Positions 36,975 through 46,327 are shown, counted from the stretch's first letter. The stretch is 64,000 nt of DNA from ZC4RG29 sp035304385 (GCA_035304385.1 DATGQD010000057.1:1-64000), one strand, 5' to 3'. Program-made: numbers and translations. Notes: a model not told the origin generated them from the sequence alone.

Positions 36975-38510
36975 CTACCCCGCCCAGCCATCCCTGTCCA
37001 GACTGCGGTATTGTATCGCCTCCGCCAGATGCTCCACGCCGATCTCTTCATCTCCCGCCAAATCTGCGATAGTGCGCGAGACCTTCAGAATGCGATCATA
37101 CGCCCGCGCTGAGAGGCCAATGCGCTCCATGGCCGTCTTCAGCAGGCTGCGCCCGGCATCGCCAACGACACAAACTTCCTTGACGCGGTTCGACGGCATC
37201 ATGGCGTTGCAATAGATGGGCTGTCCTTCGAACCGCCGCGACTGAATCTGTCGTGCCTGCACTACCCGCTCACGAATGGTGTCGCTCGATTCCGCCGGCC
37301 GTCGTGCGGTCATTTCGTCGAAGCTCACAGGTACCACTTCCACATGCAGGTCGATCCGGTCCAGCAGCGGGCCACTCACCTTACTCAGGTAACGTTGTAC
37401 TACGCCCGGTCCACACATGCACTCTTTCTCAGGATGGTTGTAGTATCCGCATGGACAGGGATTCATGCTTGCGATCAACATAAAGTTCGCCGGATAGTCC
37501 AGCGACACCTTGGCTCTCGATATCGTAACCTTGCGTTCTTCCATCGGTTGGCGCATCACCTCGAGCACACTGCGTTTGAATTCCGGGAGTTCGTCGAGGA
37601 ACAACACGCCGTTATGGGCAAGTGATATCTCTCCGGGTTGAGGGTTCCCACCCCCGCCGACAAGCGCCACGTCCGAGATTGTATGGTGAGGACTTCGAAA
37701 CGGCCGCGCCGTCAGGAGCGAGGTTTCGTGGCCCAGTCTTCCGGCCACAGAGTGGATCTTTGTTGTCTCCAGCGCCTCTGAAAGCGAAAGCGGCGGGAGA
37801 ATGGAGGGCAGTCTTTTCGCCAGCATCGTCTTTCCCGCGCCGGGCGGACCGATCATAATTACGTTATGGCCGCCCGCTGCCGCGATCTCCATGGCGCGTT
37901 TGATGTTCTCCTGGCCCTGCACGTCGCGGAAGTCGAAATCGTAATGGTTGAGTCTTGAAGAAAACACACGCTCGGCATCGATTCTCAGCGGATTGATCTC
38001 CTCCTCCCCTTCCAGGAATCGTATCGCCTGTTGAAGGTTTGAGACGGGATATACATCGAGGCCTTTGACAATGGCAGCTTCCCGGGCATTGCTTTCGGGA
38101 AGGATCAGCCCCTTGAACTTCTCCTTCGCGGCCTGTATGGCGATAGGAAGCACCCCCTTGATCGGACGAAGCTTACCGTCGAGTGCCAGTTCCCCCATGA
38201 TCACGTACTGGTCCAACGTGGGGGCTACGGTCTGTTCGGAGGCTGCCAGGATACAGAGGGCAATAGGCAGGTCGTATGCCGAGCCCTCCTTGCGGATATC
38301 GGCAGGCGCGAGGTTGACCACCGTCTTTTTCCGGGGCATGAAGTAGCCAAAACACTTTAGGGAGGCTTCCACCCGATGCTCGCTTTCCTTCACGGCGCTG
38401 TCTGGCAGCCCGCTCATATAAAAGCGTAACCCCTGTTCTACCGTTACCTCTACGGTGATTGTTCTTGCATCGACGCCGTGGACTGCACTCCCGTACGTCT
38501 TAGCCAGCAT
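36975..38510 (-). CDS. comM: YifB/ComM-family Mg-chelatase-like AAA+ ATPase
   Basis: A 511-residue protein. The N-terminal domain starts MLAKTYGSAVHGVDARTITVE and has the Lon-like fold typical of YifB. Walker A GPPGAGKTMLAKRLPSILPP is near residue 220, Walker B VLFLDELPEF near 297, and a cysteine cluster NPCPCGYYNHPEKECMCGPG near 350. ComM is a hexameric helicase promoting branch migration during natural transformation; in many bacteria the role is unproved. It is the last gene of a four-gene minus-strand group, 11 bp after a small membrane-protein gene. Confidence 0.93.
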   Translation of the reverse strand: MLAKTYGSAVHGVDARTITVEVTVEQGLRFYMSGLPDSAVKESEHRVEASLKCFGYFMPRKKTVVNLAPADIRKEGSAYDLPIALCILAASEQTVAPTLDQYVIMGELALDGKLRPIKGVLPIAIQAAKEKFKGLILPESNAREAAIVKGLDVYPVSNLQQAIRFLEGEEEINPLRIDAERVFSSRLNHYDFDFRDVQGQENIKRAMEIAAAGGHNVIMIGPPGAGKTMLAKRLPSILPPLSLSEALETTKIHSVAGRLGHETSLLTARPFRSPHHTISDVALVGGGGNPQPGEISLAHNGVLFLDELPEFKRSVLEVMRQPMEERKVTISRAKVSLDYPANFMLIASMNPCPCGYYNHPEKECMCGPGVVQRYLSKVSGPLLDRIDLHVEVVPVSFDEMTARRPAESSDTIRERVVQARQIQSRRFEGQPIYCNAMMPSNRVKEVCVVGDAGRSLLKTAMERIGLSARAYDRILKVSRTIADLAGDEEIGVEHLAEAIQYRSLDRDGWAG

Positions 38511-38521
38511 GATCCCGAACG

Positions 38522-38857
38522 TTATGGCGTTGGGGGCGGCTCCGGCGACGGCCGGTACTCGGTTTTTCGCTGTTCCTCCTGGATGTCGAACAGCTTGGCT
38601 TTGAGAACGTTGATTTCATGATTGAGTTGGTCTTTTTCTTTCCGGTGTGCCCGCATATCACGCCAGTCCCACAGCACCGCGACGCCCAGGAGCAGCAGCC
38701 CCAGGAAAGAGCCGTATTTTAGCATCCAGATCTTGGACTGGAGGGTAAGCAGGAACTGAACGTTCTCTCTCTGGCTGTCAACGTAGAGACTGAAAAAAAA
38801 CAGGAACAGATGGAAGGCCGCAAAGATGCAGTAGAAGATGATCCTGTTATTGCTCAT
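38522..38857 (-). CDS. Small membrane protein with two helices and a coiled coil
   Basis: A 111-residue protein that I do not recognise. Two hydrophobic helices (IIFYCIFAAFHLFLFFFSLYV at about 5-25 and YGSFLGLLLLGVAVLWDW at about 48-66) are followed by a charged coiled-coil-like stretch (HRKEKDQLNHEINVLKAKLFDIQEEQRK) and a proline-rich tail. It lies between the ABC exporter gene (69 bp upstream) and yifB (11 bp downstream) on the same strand. Confidence 0.7.
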   Translation of the reverse strand: MSNNRIIFYCIFAAFHLFLFFFSLYVDSQRENVQFLLTLQSKIWMLKYGSFLGLLLLGVAVLWDWRDMRAHRKEKDQLNHEINVLKAKLFDIQEEQRKTEYRPSPEPPPTP

Positions 38858-38926
38858 GAGGGGCAGATTTGTCCCTTAAACATAACGGAATAATTGCAAA
38901 TCAAAAAAGGAAGTGGCACGGAAGGT

Positions 38927-40750
38927 TTAGGTCCGTTGTATTTCATGGAGCTTCCTGTACAGGCCACCGCGTTCGATGAGGTCATGGTGGCGACCGCGTT
39001 CCACGATCGTACCATTCTGAATGACAATAATCTCATCGGCATGCTGGATCGTACTCAGCCGGTGGGCGATTACAACAGCGGTTCGGTCCTGCATCAGGTT
39101 GGCAAGCGCCTCTTGTACCAGGCGTTCCGACTCAGAGTCGAGCGCCGAGGTCGCTTCGTCAAGGATCAGGATGGACGGATTCCTGAGCACCGCGCGCGCA
39201 ATGCTGAGCCTCTGGCGCTGGCCCCCAGACAACTTCGAGCCCCGCTCACCGATCATGGTCTGATACCCTTCTTCCATCTCCGTAATGAAGTCGTGGGCAT
39301 TGGCGATCTTCGCGGCACGGATAACGTCATCGTGGGCGGCATTCTTCAACCCGAAGGCGATGTTATTAAAAACGGTATCGTTGAAGAGAATAGACTCCTG
39401 GGTGACGACGCCGATCTGCCGCCGTACTGATTCCAGGTCGTAGTCTTTCAGCGATCGGCCATCAATGATCACCTCACCTTCGCCAGGATCGTAAAAACGG
39501 GGAATAAGATCGGCCAGCGTCGATTTACCCCCACCCGAAGGCCCGACGAGCGCGACGGTTCGCCCTTTGTCAATCCTCAGATTAATGTTCTTCAGCACCG
39601 GCTCCCGCTCGTAGGCGAAACTTACGTTCCTGAATTCGATGTATTCCCGGAACTCGTCCAATTCAACACTTCCCGGTTTGCTTACGATCGCCGATTTGGC
39701 ATCGATCACTTCGAAAATGCGCTTTGCGGATATCGCACCTTTCTGCACCGAAGTAATCCCATTGGAAAAGTTTTTCGCCGGCTGAATGAGCGAGGCGAAG
39801 ATCACCAGGAAGCCAATAAAAACTTCGGGATCCAGACCCGAAGCATCGCGCAACACCAGCACACCGCCGAAGTACATGATCCCGGCCACAATAATAACAC
39901 CCAATACCTCCGACACGGGAGAGGCGAGTTCGTTCTTACGCGCGATCGACAGGTTGACCTTCCGGTGAAAGCCCGTCTCTGCATCCATTTTCCCCAGGAC
40001 AAACCGACGCGCATTGAAGGCCTTGATCACCCGCATTCCGCTGAACGTTTCATCCAGTATGTCGACAATCCGGCCCAGCGACTCCTGGCTTTCCCGTGCC
40101 CGCCGCTTGAGCCTTTTGATGATTTCCGCCACTACCCCGCCCGTTATAGGAAGTACCAGCAACGTAAACACCGTAAGCTTGGCCGAAATAAAGAAGAGCA
40201 CGGCAAAATAGATAATGATGGTGACGGGCTCTTTAAGGACGAACTTCAGGCTGTTCATGACCGCATTCTCAACCTCGGCCACATCGTTGGTGAAACGCGA
40301 TATCAGGTCGCCTTTCCGCTGGTCGCTGAAAAAGCCGATATGCAACCGCGTCATGTTGCGATAAATATCCATGCGAAGGTTGCGCACCACATCCACTTTG
40401 AGACGCGACGCTACCATCCGCTCCATATAGCGGAACGTATTGGCGAGTATAATGCTCAAAACAATGGCAAGACATACAAACAACAACGCTTCCAGTTGTC
40501 CGTGCGTGACAATGACGGAAAGGAAGTAATGGTTGAAAAGGCCGATCAGATACCCTACTGAAAGTGAAAACTCAGGAAGGGGAGGAACTGTCTCCACCTG
40601 CTGTTGATCGAACAGCACGCTGAGCATGGGTATCACCAGCGAGAGGTTCAGCACGCTGAAGACGATGCCCATCAGTGAAAACACGAAGAACTGAATGAAC
40701 TTCGAGACCAGGTTGGGTGAATACCGGAAAATTCTCAGGTAAGCGTTCAT
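38927..40750 (-). CDS. MsbA-type ABC exporter (fused permease and ATPase)
   Basis: A 607-residue half-transporter. Six transmembrane helices fill residues 1-330; the ATPase follows with Walker A GPSGGGKST near 400, Q-loop VTQESILFND, signature LSGGQRQRLS near 508, Walker B ILILDEATSALD near 530 and the switch His in VIAHRLST. The type matches lipid A/multidrug exporters (MsbA family); substrate is inferred only. Its ATG lies 3 bp after the stop of a Wzi/RemB-like outer-membrane gene, so envelope lipid or polysaccharide export is plausible. Confidence 0.92.
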   Translation of the reverse strand: MNAYLRIFRYSPNLVSKFIQFFVFSLMGIVFSVLNLSLVIPMLSVLFDQQQVETVPPLPEFSLSVGYLIGLFNHYFLSVIVTHGQLEALLFVCLAIVLSIILANTFRYMERMVASRLKVDVVRNLRMDIYRNMTRLHIGFFSDQRKGDLISRFTNDVAEVENAVMNSLKFVLKEPVTIIIYFAVLFFISAKLTVFTLLVLPITGGVVAEIIKRLKRRARESQESLGRIVDILDETFSGMRVIKAFNARRFVLGKMDAETGFHRKVNLSIARKNELASPVSEVLGVIIVAGIMYFGGVLVLRDASGLDPEVFIGFLVIFASLIQPAKNFSNGITSVQKGAISAKRIFEVIDAKSAIVSKPGSVELDEFREYIEFRNVSFAYEREPVLKNINLRIDKGRTVALVGPSGGGKSTLADLIPRFYDPGEGEVIIDGRSLKDYDLESVRRQIGVVTQESILFNDTVFNNIAFGLKNAAHDDVIRAAKIANAHDFITEMEEGYQTMIGERGSKLSGGQRQRLSIARAVLRNPSILILDEATSALDSESERLVQEALANLMQDRTAVVIAHRLSTIQHADEIIVIQNGTIVERGRHHDLIERGGLYRKLHEIQRT

Positions 40751-40753
40751 GAT

Positions 40754-42439
40754 CTAAAAATGGTAATCGCGTCGCGCTATGTTCCATCGCAACGCGAGGC
40801 TGGCCAGTGTGGTGGTGTTGTCGACGGAAGGCCCCTGCATGCTCTTGCTCCTCCGGGCCAGGAATTGGCCGTCGATAAAAAGATTGTGTCGGACCATCCA
40901 CGAGGCCGTAAAACTTAGATAATATATTTCGTTGAGATTGCCTTGGGCAATTTCATTGCCATACTCTTGCTCCCTTGTGTTGTTGGGTTTCAGGATGTCG
41001 CCGCCCCAGTTTTCGTTAGCGGCGTCCCGGCCCACATGAGTGACAGACATCACGCCTTTCAGCATGAGTCGGGGTATGGGCTGATAGCGGGCGATGCCAA
41101 TGACTTCCTTCAGGTTAGCGCCAAGGGGATGCGCCATGGGTTGCAGAAAACTGCTATAGCTTCCATAGGGTGTATTGTGGGAATAGGCATAGGGCCGAAT
41201 GAGATTGCCTTCCAACTGCAGGTCGAGATTGCTGACACCCAGCGCGTCGATGTATTTTGCGCCCAGCTGCAGCGCCCACTTGTTCGCCCACCAGCCGGAG
41301 CCCTCGCGAATGTTCTCGAGAAGAAATTCATCCAGCACAAACTGTCCGTAGACCGAAAATTTCCTGATGGCATTCACTTTGAAGTCCAGCCCCAGCAGCA
41401 CGTTATCGCTGCTGCCGTTCTGTTGTTCAATTGCCCTGAAAAAGATGATAGGGTTGAGATAACTCAATTCGAAATCGCCTGTGCCGATGGCGTCGTCGGG
41501 AGAAAAGATGATGGACTCGAAAAGTCCAATATTAACCTTAGAACCAATGTTCACGCTGAGGTGGTGGAAGGCCATGAACTTGTTCGCGTTTCCCAGGAAA
41601 TTACTGCTGCTGCCGTTTGCCGAGCCGGGTGCCTCCGCCTTTATCTGGCTCAGGGAGAATACGTAGTTAAGCTTCCATACCTTGACGGCGCCTTTCAGAA
41701 AAAAGGCCGGCGGTGGAAAGTCTGACAACACGAGCGAACGTATTCCATTCCCGGAAAAGAAGCGATCATAACCAAGCTGAAGGTTAATGTGTCGGGTGGC
41801 ATCGAAGGTGATATATCCGCGTGCCTGGAGGAAGTCCACCGCCCCGTCGCCGAATCGCTTCCAGAAGCCTTCATGCGGGATCACCCAGTATTGCGACTGG
41901 TATTCCTGGACGTAGGAAGGTAGCCGCGCCTGGTTGTCTGCGAAATAGGTATAAAATCCCACCTTCCGGTCGACCATACCGCGGACCTCCACGCCCCTGG
42001 TGTTAAAGAAGATCGGCTCATCCAGACGGGAATCCGTACCCGCGCCGAGGTACAGCACAGGGTTTACGTGTAAGTCGAAATCCGGCTCATCAACATAAAA
42101 CAGGTCGGACTTCTTTTTATACAGCGCGTTAAACCAGGGTTTCCGGCTGTCGTTCGTCTCCGGCCGCGCCCATTCCCAACTGTCGTTGCGGAAGTACGTA
42201 TCGTTGAATACATCAGCCTGCGATTCGAATACGCCCAGGGCTGCGGCCGTATCCAGGAACTGGATAATATCGGAACGTTTATACGGCTTTGCCGAAGTAA
42301 AAACCTCATCAAATAGCCGTCCCGCCTTTACTTCATAGCGGTCGAGCTGGTGGTAATAATCTTCGTTGAGGGGGGCGTAATTGCTTTGGCCCAGGGCGAC
42401 TGTGGAGATGCCGGCCAGAAAAAATCCGAAATACCTCAT
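40754..42439 (-). CDS. Wzi/RemB-like outer-membrane beta-barrel protein
   Basis: About 561 residues with a signal peptide (MRYFGFFLAGISTVALGQSNY). The sequence then shows repeated amphipathic strands with aromatic girdles (GYITFDATRHINLQLGYDRFFSG, KVWKLNYVFSLSQI, KFSVYGQFVLDEFLLE) and resembles the capsule assembly Wzi family and the related gliding protein RemB of Bacteroidota. Expected location is the outer membrane. The open frame runs to 42913, but that extension crosses the rpmE gene and promoter region, so I start at the ATG at 42439. The MsbA-type exporter gene follows after 3 bp. Capsule or gliding function is inferred. Confidence 0.75.
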   Translation of the reverse strand: MRYFGFFLAGISTVALGQSNYAPLNEDYYHQLDRYEVKAGRLFDEVFTSAKPYKRSDIIQFLDTAAALGVFESQADVFNDTYFRNDSWEWARPETNDSRKPWFNALYKKKSDLFYVDEPDFDLHVNPVLYLGAGTDSRLDEPIFFNTRGVEVRGMVDRKVGFYTYFADNQARLPSYVQEYQSQYWVIPHEGFWKRFGDGAVDFLQARGYITFDATRHINLQLGYDRFFSGNGIRSLVLSDFPPPAFFLKGAVKVWKLNYVFSLSQIKAEAPGSANGSSSNFLGNANKFMAFHHLSVNIGSKVNIGLFESIIFSPDDAIGTGDFELSYLNPIIFFRAIEQQNGSSDNVLLGLDFKVNAIRKFSVYGQFVLDEFLLENIREGSGWWANKWALQLGAKYIDALGVSNLDLQLEGNLIRPYAYSHNTPYGSYSSFLQPMAHPLGANLKEVIGIARYQPIPRLMLKGVMSVTHVGRDAANENWGGDILKPNNTREQEYGNEIAQGNLNEIYYLSFTASWMVRHNLFIDGQFLARRSKSMQGPSVDNTTTLASLALRWNIARRDYHF

Positions 42440-42482
42440 TTTCAATAGGTTAGCATAAACTGCGGACGGGCCATCGGCAGGC

Positions 42483-42490
42483 CAAAAATA
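42483..42490 (-). promoter_or_regulatory. -7 element for the Wzi/RemB-like gene
   Basis: Minus-strand TATTTTTG matches TAnnTTTG and lies 43 bp upstream of the ATG at 42439, back to back with the rpmE promoter. Confidence 0.5.
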
Positions 42491-42502
42491 AGGAAAACCC
42501 AC

Positions 42503-42533
42503 TTTGCTTATCCCGGCAATGTAATTATCTTTG
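42503..42533 (+). promoter_or_regulatory. Bacteroidota-type promoter of rpmE
   Basis: TTTG at 42503-42506, a 19-bp spacer, then TATCTTTG at 42526-42533: both boxes and spacing match the Bacteroidota primary-sigma consensus. The ATG is 29 bp further on. Confidence 0.88.
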
Positions 42534-42562
42534 CACTCCCTTTTGATTCGCAAAGTACAAAA

Positions 42563-42814
42563 ATGAAAAAAGACATTCATCCGGAGTACAGAGAAGTGGT
42601 TTTCCACGATACATCCAGTGATTTCAAGATGTTGACACGGTCGACGCTGACTTCCAAGGAAACGATCAAGTGGGAAGATGGCAAAGAATATCCCCTGATC
42701 AAAGTCGAAGTAAGCTCGGCTTCTCATCCGTTCTTCACCGGCAAGAAATTGTTCGTTGATACGGCTGGGCGTGTTGAGAAGTTCCAGCGGAAGTACGGCA
42801 GGAAGACATCCTGA
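42563..42814 (+). CDS. rpmE2: 50S ribosomal protein L31 type B
   Basis: An 83-residue ribosomal protein starting MKKDIHPEYREVVFHDTSS, with SHPFFTGKKLFVDTAGRVEKFQRKYG at the C-terminus. It lacks the zinc-binding cysteines of type A L31, so it is the zinc-independent type B form. A near-perfect promoter lies just upstream and a strong terminator just downstream, so it is a single-gene transcript. Confidence 0.97.
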   Translation: MKKDIHPEYREVVFHDTSSDFKMLTRSTLTSKETIKWEDGKEYPLIKVEVSSASHPFFTGKKLFVDTAGRVEKFQRKYGRKTS

Positions 42815-42834
42815 CGGTCCGCCACATGATACGG

Positions 42835-42863
42835 GCCTTCCTGAACAGGAAGGCTTTTTTTTT
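42835..42863 (+). terminator. Rho-independent terminator of rpmE
   Basis: GCCTTCCTG-AA-CAGGAAGGC (9-bp stem, 2-nt central gap so effectively a tight 4-nt loop) followed by nine T. It lies 20 bp after the L31 stop codon. Confidence 0.93.
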
Positions 42864-42898
42864 GCCTGGGATTGTGTCGTGATGTGTCGGAATGTGTG

Positions 42899-42928
42899 TT
42901 GTGTGTTACACACCTTATCCTAATTTTG
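42899..42928 (+). promoter_or_regulatory. Bacteroidota-type promoter of the GlmU-family gene
   Basis: TTG at 42899-42901, a 19-bp spacer, then TAATTTTG at 42921-42928. The ATG at 42933 starts only five bases later, so transcription should begin at or very near the start codon. Confidence 0.72.
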
Positions 42929-42932
42929 CCGA

Positions 42933-44129
42933 ATGAATCTCATCCTTTTTGACGACCCCCAGCTCCGCGTCGATCTGTTTCCCTTTACCATGACCCGTCC
43001 TACCGGCAACCTCCGGGTGGGTATCATGACGATCGACGAAAAGTGGAGCGCCAGACTTGGCGTACGCTGCTCATTCCTCACCGAAGCGTATTTGCAGCAT
43101 AAGTTTCCCCTCCAAACCGGCACGGATAACCTGCTCATTAACGGAGCCCTTTGTCCTGACGACGATCTGTTGCAGGCGATCTGCCGGCTCGAACCGGAGG
43201 AGACGCTGGTTGCCGGCGATACCATTCTCGCGTCGCGCACGGAAAACGTGGCCTGGCCCGTACTTCCGGCCAGGCGAACGGTAACCTATGGAAACGCTTT
43301 CGTACTCATCAGCAAGCCCTGGAAAATTTTCGAGGAAAATGCGGCGCAGATACAGGCCGACATACCCCTGGTTACCCGCGGCCGAAAGTCGCATACCATA
43401 GACGACCCCCACACTGCGATATACGGCGCTGAAAACCTCTTCGTAGAGGAGGGTGTCACCGTACGGGCGGCCATCATCAATGCCGAGCGCGGTCCGGTAT
43501 ACCTCGGCCGCAACACGACCATTCACGAAGGCGCAATCATTCGGGGTACGTTTGCAATCTGCGAAGGATCCGAAGTAAACGTGGGTGCGAAGATTCGCGG
43601 CGACACCACAATCGGCCCGCATTGCAAGGTCGGCGGCGAAGTCGCTGCGGCCGTCCTTTACGCCCATAGTAACAAGTCGCACGACGGATACCTGGGATGC
43701 TCCGTAATCGGAGAATGGTGCAACATCGGCGCAGACTCCAACACCTCAAATCTTAAGAACAACTACGAGACGGTGAAGGTGTGGTGTCACGCTACCAATG
43801 CCTACCAGGATACGGGTTTACAGTTTTGCGGGCTCATGATGGGCGACCACAGCAAGTGCGGCATCAATTCGATGTTCAATACGGGCACGGTGGTCGACGT
43901 CTTCGCCAACATATTTGGAGAAGGCTTCGTGCGTAACTATATTCCCTCCTTTTCGTGGGGAGGCACCCACCAACTTACGACCTACAAGATTGAAAAAGCT
44001 ATCGCAACTATGAGGCGGGTAATGGGGAGGAGAAATATGGAGCCGCAGGACGCGGATATTGAGTTGTTAACACGCATTTACGAGCAAACGGCGTCTCAGC
44101 GCACCTGGGAGACACCCAATCTTACCTGA
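42933..44129 (+). CDS. GlmU-family sugar nucleotidyltransferase-like protein
   Basis: A 398-residue protein. The N-terminus MNLILFDDPQLRVDLFPFTMTRPTGNLRVGI is the signature of the Bacteroidota GlmU-family group, related to but distinct from true GlmU; the LxxGxGTRM-type nucleotidyltransferase loop is absent. The second half is a left-handed beta helix of hexapeptide repeats (GAIIRGTFAICEGSEV, VGAKIRGDTTIGPHCKVGGEV). Its reaction is not established; a role in sugar-nucleotide or cell-wall precursor metabolism is inferred. holB follows after 7 bp, and hemC and a cyclophilin gene continue the same strand. Confidence 0.85.
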   Translation: MNLILFDDPQLRVDLFPFTMTRPTGNLRVGIMTIDEKWSARLGVRCSFLTEAYLQHKFPLQTGTDNLLINGALCPDDDLLQAICRLEPEETLVAGDTILASRTENVAWPVLPARRTVTYGNAFVLISKPWKIFEENAAQIQADIPLVTRGRKSHTIDDPHTAIYGAENLFVEEGVTVRAAIINAERGPVYLGRNTTIHEGAIIRGTFAICEGSEVNVGAKIRGDTTIGPHCKVGGEVAAAVLYAHSNKSHDGYLGCSVIGEWCNIGADSNTSNLKNNYETVKVWCHATNAYQDTGLQFCGLMMGDHSKCGINSMFNTGTVVDVFANIFGEGFVRNYIPSFSWGGTHQLTTYKIEKAIATMRRVMGRRNMEPQDADIELLTRIYEQTASQRTWETPNLT

Positions 44130-44136
44130 TGCGGCA

Positions 44137-45273
44137 ATGAAATTCGCACAGATCCCTGGCCTTCACGATACGTCCCGGCTGGTCGCCGATGCCATCCGCA
44201 CCGACCACCTGGCCCACGCCCAATTGTTTGCCGGCGCGGAAGGATCCCTGGCGCTGCCCCTCGCGCTCGCTACCGCCGCCTATATACACTGTGAACAACG
44301 TGGCGACGATGCCTGCGGTGTTTGTCCCGCCTGCGCCAAGAGTATGAAATACATCCACCCCGATACCCATTTTGTGGTGCCGTTGATCAAAACGGATAAG
44401 GAGGTAGATGATGACCAGCGTAACACCACGCTCAAACAACTGCGCTCATTCCTGACCGAATCACCGTTTGGGGTTCCCAACGACTGGGCCATAGCGGTGT
44501 CGTCCGGTGAGGATAAAAAAAATCTGATCATACCCAGAAGCGAAAGCCGGCACATCGTAAAAACCCTTTCGCTGAAATCATTCGAGAGCCCTTATAAAGT
44601 TATGATCCTGTGGCAGCCGGAGCTTCTGCATGATTCGGCCGCCAACGGTATCCTTAAGATACTGGAAGAACCACCCCCGAACACATACTTTATCCTGGTC
44701 TCCTACGCGGCTGACCAGCTGTTGCCGACAATCCTGTCGCGCACGCAGATACTACCGGTACCCCTGCTGGACGACGCGGTAATCGCCGATTATCTCAAAG
44801 CGCATCATCAACTCGATGACACCGCGGCAAAACGACTCGCATTACTCGCCAACGGCAACCTGGCGCAAGCCATCCGGCTTACCGAAGGCGATGACGAAGA
44901 TCACTTCGAAGATTTCATTCAATGGATCGAAGCCTGTGCGAACGGCGACGTCGGTGCGCTGGTGTCGATAGCCGACGCCTTTCACGCACTGAATAAAGTA
45001 CGGCAGCGTAACAGGCTGTCTTTCGCTATGAGCATGATGCGCGAAACCTTGTTAGAGGTATACCAGGCGCGCGACATACAGAGGGCTCAGCCCGCACACC
45101 TGGAATTTGTTGGCCGCTTCGCTGCTCTTGCAAACCTGAAGGTCGTGCAAACAGGGTATGATCTGATCAACGAAGGGTTGCTCCACCTGGAGCGCAACGG
45201 TAGCGCGAAGATGATCTATCTCGACCTGTCACTGGGAATTGCAGGCGCCCTGCGGCAAGCCCGGAAGGTCTGA
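44137..45273 (+). CDS. holB: DNA polymerase III delta' subunit
   Basis: A 378-residue clamp-loader subunit. The N-terminal AAA-like domain opens with LHDTSRLVADAIRTDHLAHAQLFAG; the P-loop is degenerate (GAEGSLALPLA), as is normal for delta'. A four-cysteine zinc module is present (CEQRGDDACGVCPAC). SNAAANGILKILEEPP-like sequence HDSAANGILKILEEPPPNTYF and the sensor LSRTQILPV complete the picture. It helps load the beta clamp in the replisome. It lies 7 bp after the GlmU-family gene. Confidence 0.92.
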   Translation: MKFAQIPGLHDTSRLVADAIRTDHLAHAQLFAGAEGSLALPLALATAAYIHCEQRGDDACGVCPACAKSMKYIHPDTHFVVPLIKTDKEVDDDQRNTTLKQLRSFLTESPFGVPNDWAIAVSSGEDKKNLIIPRSESRHIVKTLSLKSFESPYKVMILWQPELLHDSAANGILKILEEPPPNTYFILVSYAADQLLPTILSRTQILPVPLLDDAVIADYLKAHHQLDDTAAKRLALLANGNLAQAIRLTEGDDEDHFEDFIQWIEACANGDVGALVSIADAFHALNKVRQRNRLSFAMSMMRETLLEVYQARDIQRAQPAHLEFVGRFAALANLKVVQTGYDLINEGLLHLERNGSAKMIYLDLSLGIAGALRQARKV

Positions 45274-45332
45274 TGTGGCTGTAATGTTGATTGGGCGCAG
45301 AAGGGATTTGACAGTAAAGGAAATTCTATTGC

Positions 45333-46286
45333 ATGAGGGGTAAGACGACAACCGATCGGATCATTCGAATAGGCACACGCGGAAGCAAGCTTGCCATGTG
45401 GCAGGCAGAGCATGTGGCGAGCCTGGCCAGGGCTTCCGGTTACGATACTGAAATCATTCCCATCACTACGCGGGGCGACACGCTGCTCGATGTGGCGATA
45501 TCAAAGATCGGCAGCAAGGGTGTCTTTACTGAGGAAATTGAACAAGGCCTGCTCGATGGCTCCATCGACATTGCCGTGCACAGCGCAAAGGACCTTTCCT
45601 CGACGCTGCCTGAAGACCTGGAAATTATCGCTTTTACGGAGCGTGAAAAACCGAACGACGTGGTCATCAGCCTCAACCCTTCGTTCAACCTGCAGAACGA
45701 ATCCATTGTGGTGGGCACTTCCTCGACCCGGCGCGTGGCGTTCATGCGTCATTTCTATCCGCATGCCAAAATCGTCCCCGCGCGGGGAAACCTGCAGACA
45801 CGTCTTCAAAAAATGAAGGACGGAAATTTCGACGCGTTGATCCTTGCCTATGCCGGCGTGCACCGATCCGGATATGACGAATTCATCGTAGAGGAGATCG
45901 CAACGAGCTACTTCGTTCCGGCTGTCGGACAAGGCACCATTGCGGTTGAATGTCACCGAAAACTGGATTACGAAAAGAAGGCCGCAATCACGCAGTGGGT
46001 GAATGACCCGACGACGGAAATCTGTGCGCGTACGGAGCGTGCATTTCTCAAGACGATCGAAGGGGGATGCAGTATTCCGGTCTTCGGGTATGCCCGGGCC
46101 AAAGGCGATATCGTCACGTTGAAAGCCGGGATTATTTCCCTTGATGGGAAAAGAGTCGTAAAAGTGAAGCGTTCGGCACCGGCTTCCGAGGCAAAGGAGT
46201 TGGGCCGGGGGGTCGCTGCCGATGTCCTGTCGCAGGGTGGAAAAGAAATACTTGAAGAAATTCGGAATAATCTGGGACCTGCTTAA
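45333..46286 (+). CDS. hemC: Hydroxymethylbilane synthase
   Basis: A 317-residue haem-pathway enzyme joining four porphobilinogens into hydroxymethylbilane. RIGTRGSKLAMWQA at the N-terminus, VHSAKDLSSTLPE (substrate-binding), VGTSSTRRVAFM, PARGNLQTRLQKM and the cofactor-attachment EGGCSIPVFGYA (Cys near residue 245 holding dipyrromethane) are all present. Cytosolic. It is 59 bp after holB; no other hem gene is in view. Confidence 0.97.
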   Translation: MRGKTTTDRIIRIGTRGSKLAMWQAEHVASLARASGYDTEIIPITTRGDTLLDVAISKIGSKGVFTEEIEQGLLDGSIDIAVHSAKDLSSTLPEDLEIIAFTEREKPNDVVISLNPSFNLQNESIVVGTSSTRRVAFMRHFYPHAKIVPARGNLQTRLQKMKDGNFDALILAYAGVHRSGYDEFIVEEIATSYFVPAVGQGTIAVECHRKLDYEKKAAITQWVNDPTTEICARTERAFLKTIEGGCSIPVFGYARAKGDIVTLKAGIISLDGKRVVKVKRSAPASEAKELGRGVAADVLSQGGKEILEEIRNNLGPA

Positions 46287-46327
46287 CTTGTAAGCCCGTT
46301 TTCAGTCCCACCCGAAAATCAATTCTT

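Noticed and set aside
42440..42913. 158-codon upstream extension of the Wzi/RemB-like gene
   Set aside because: It runs antisense through rpmE2 and two promoters, while a clear signal peptide begins at 42439.
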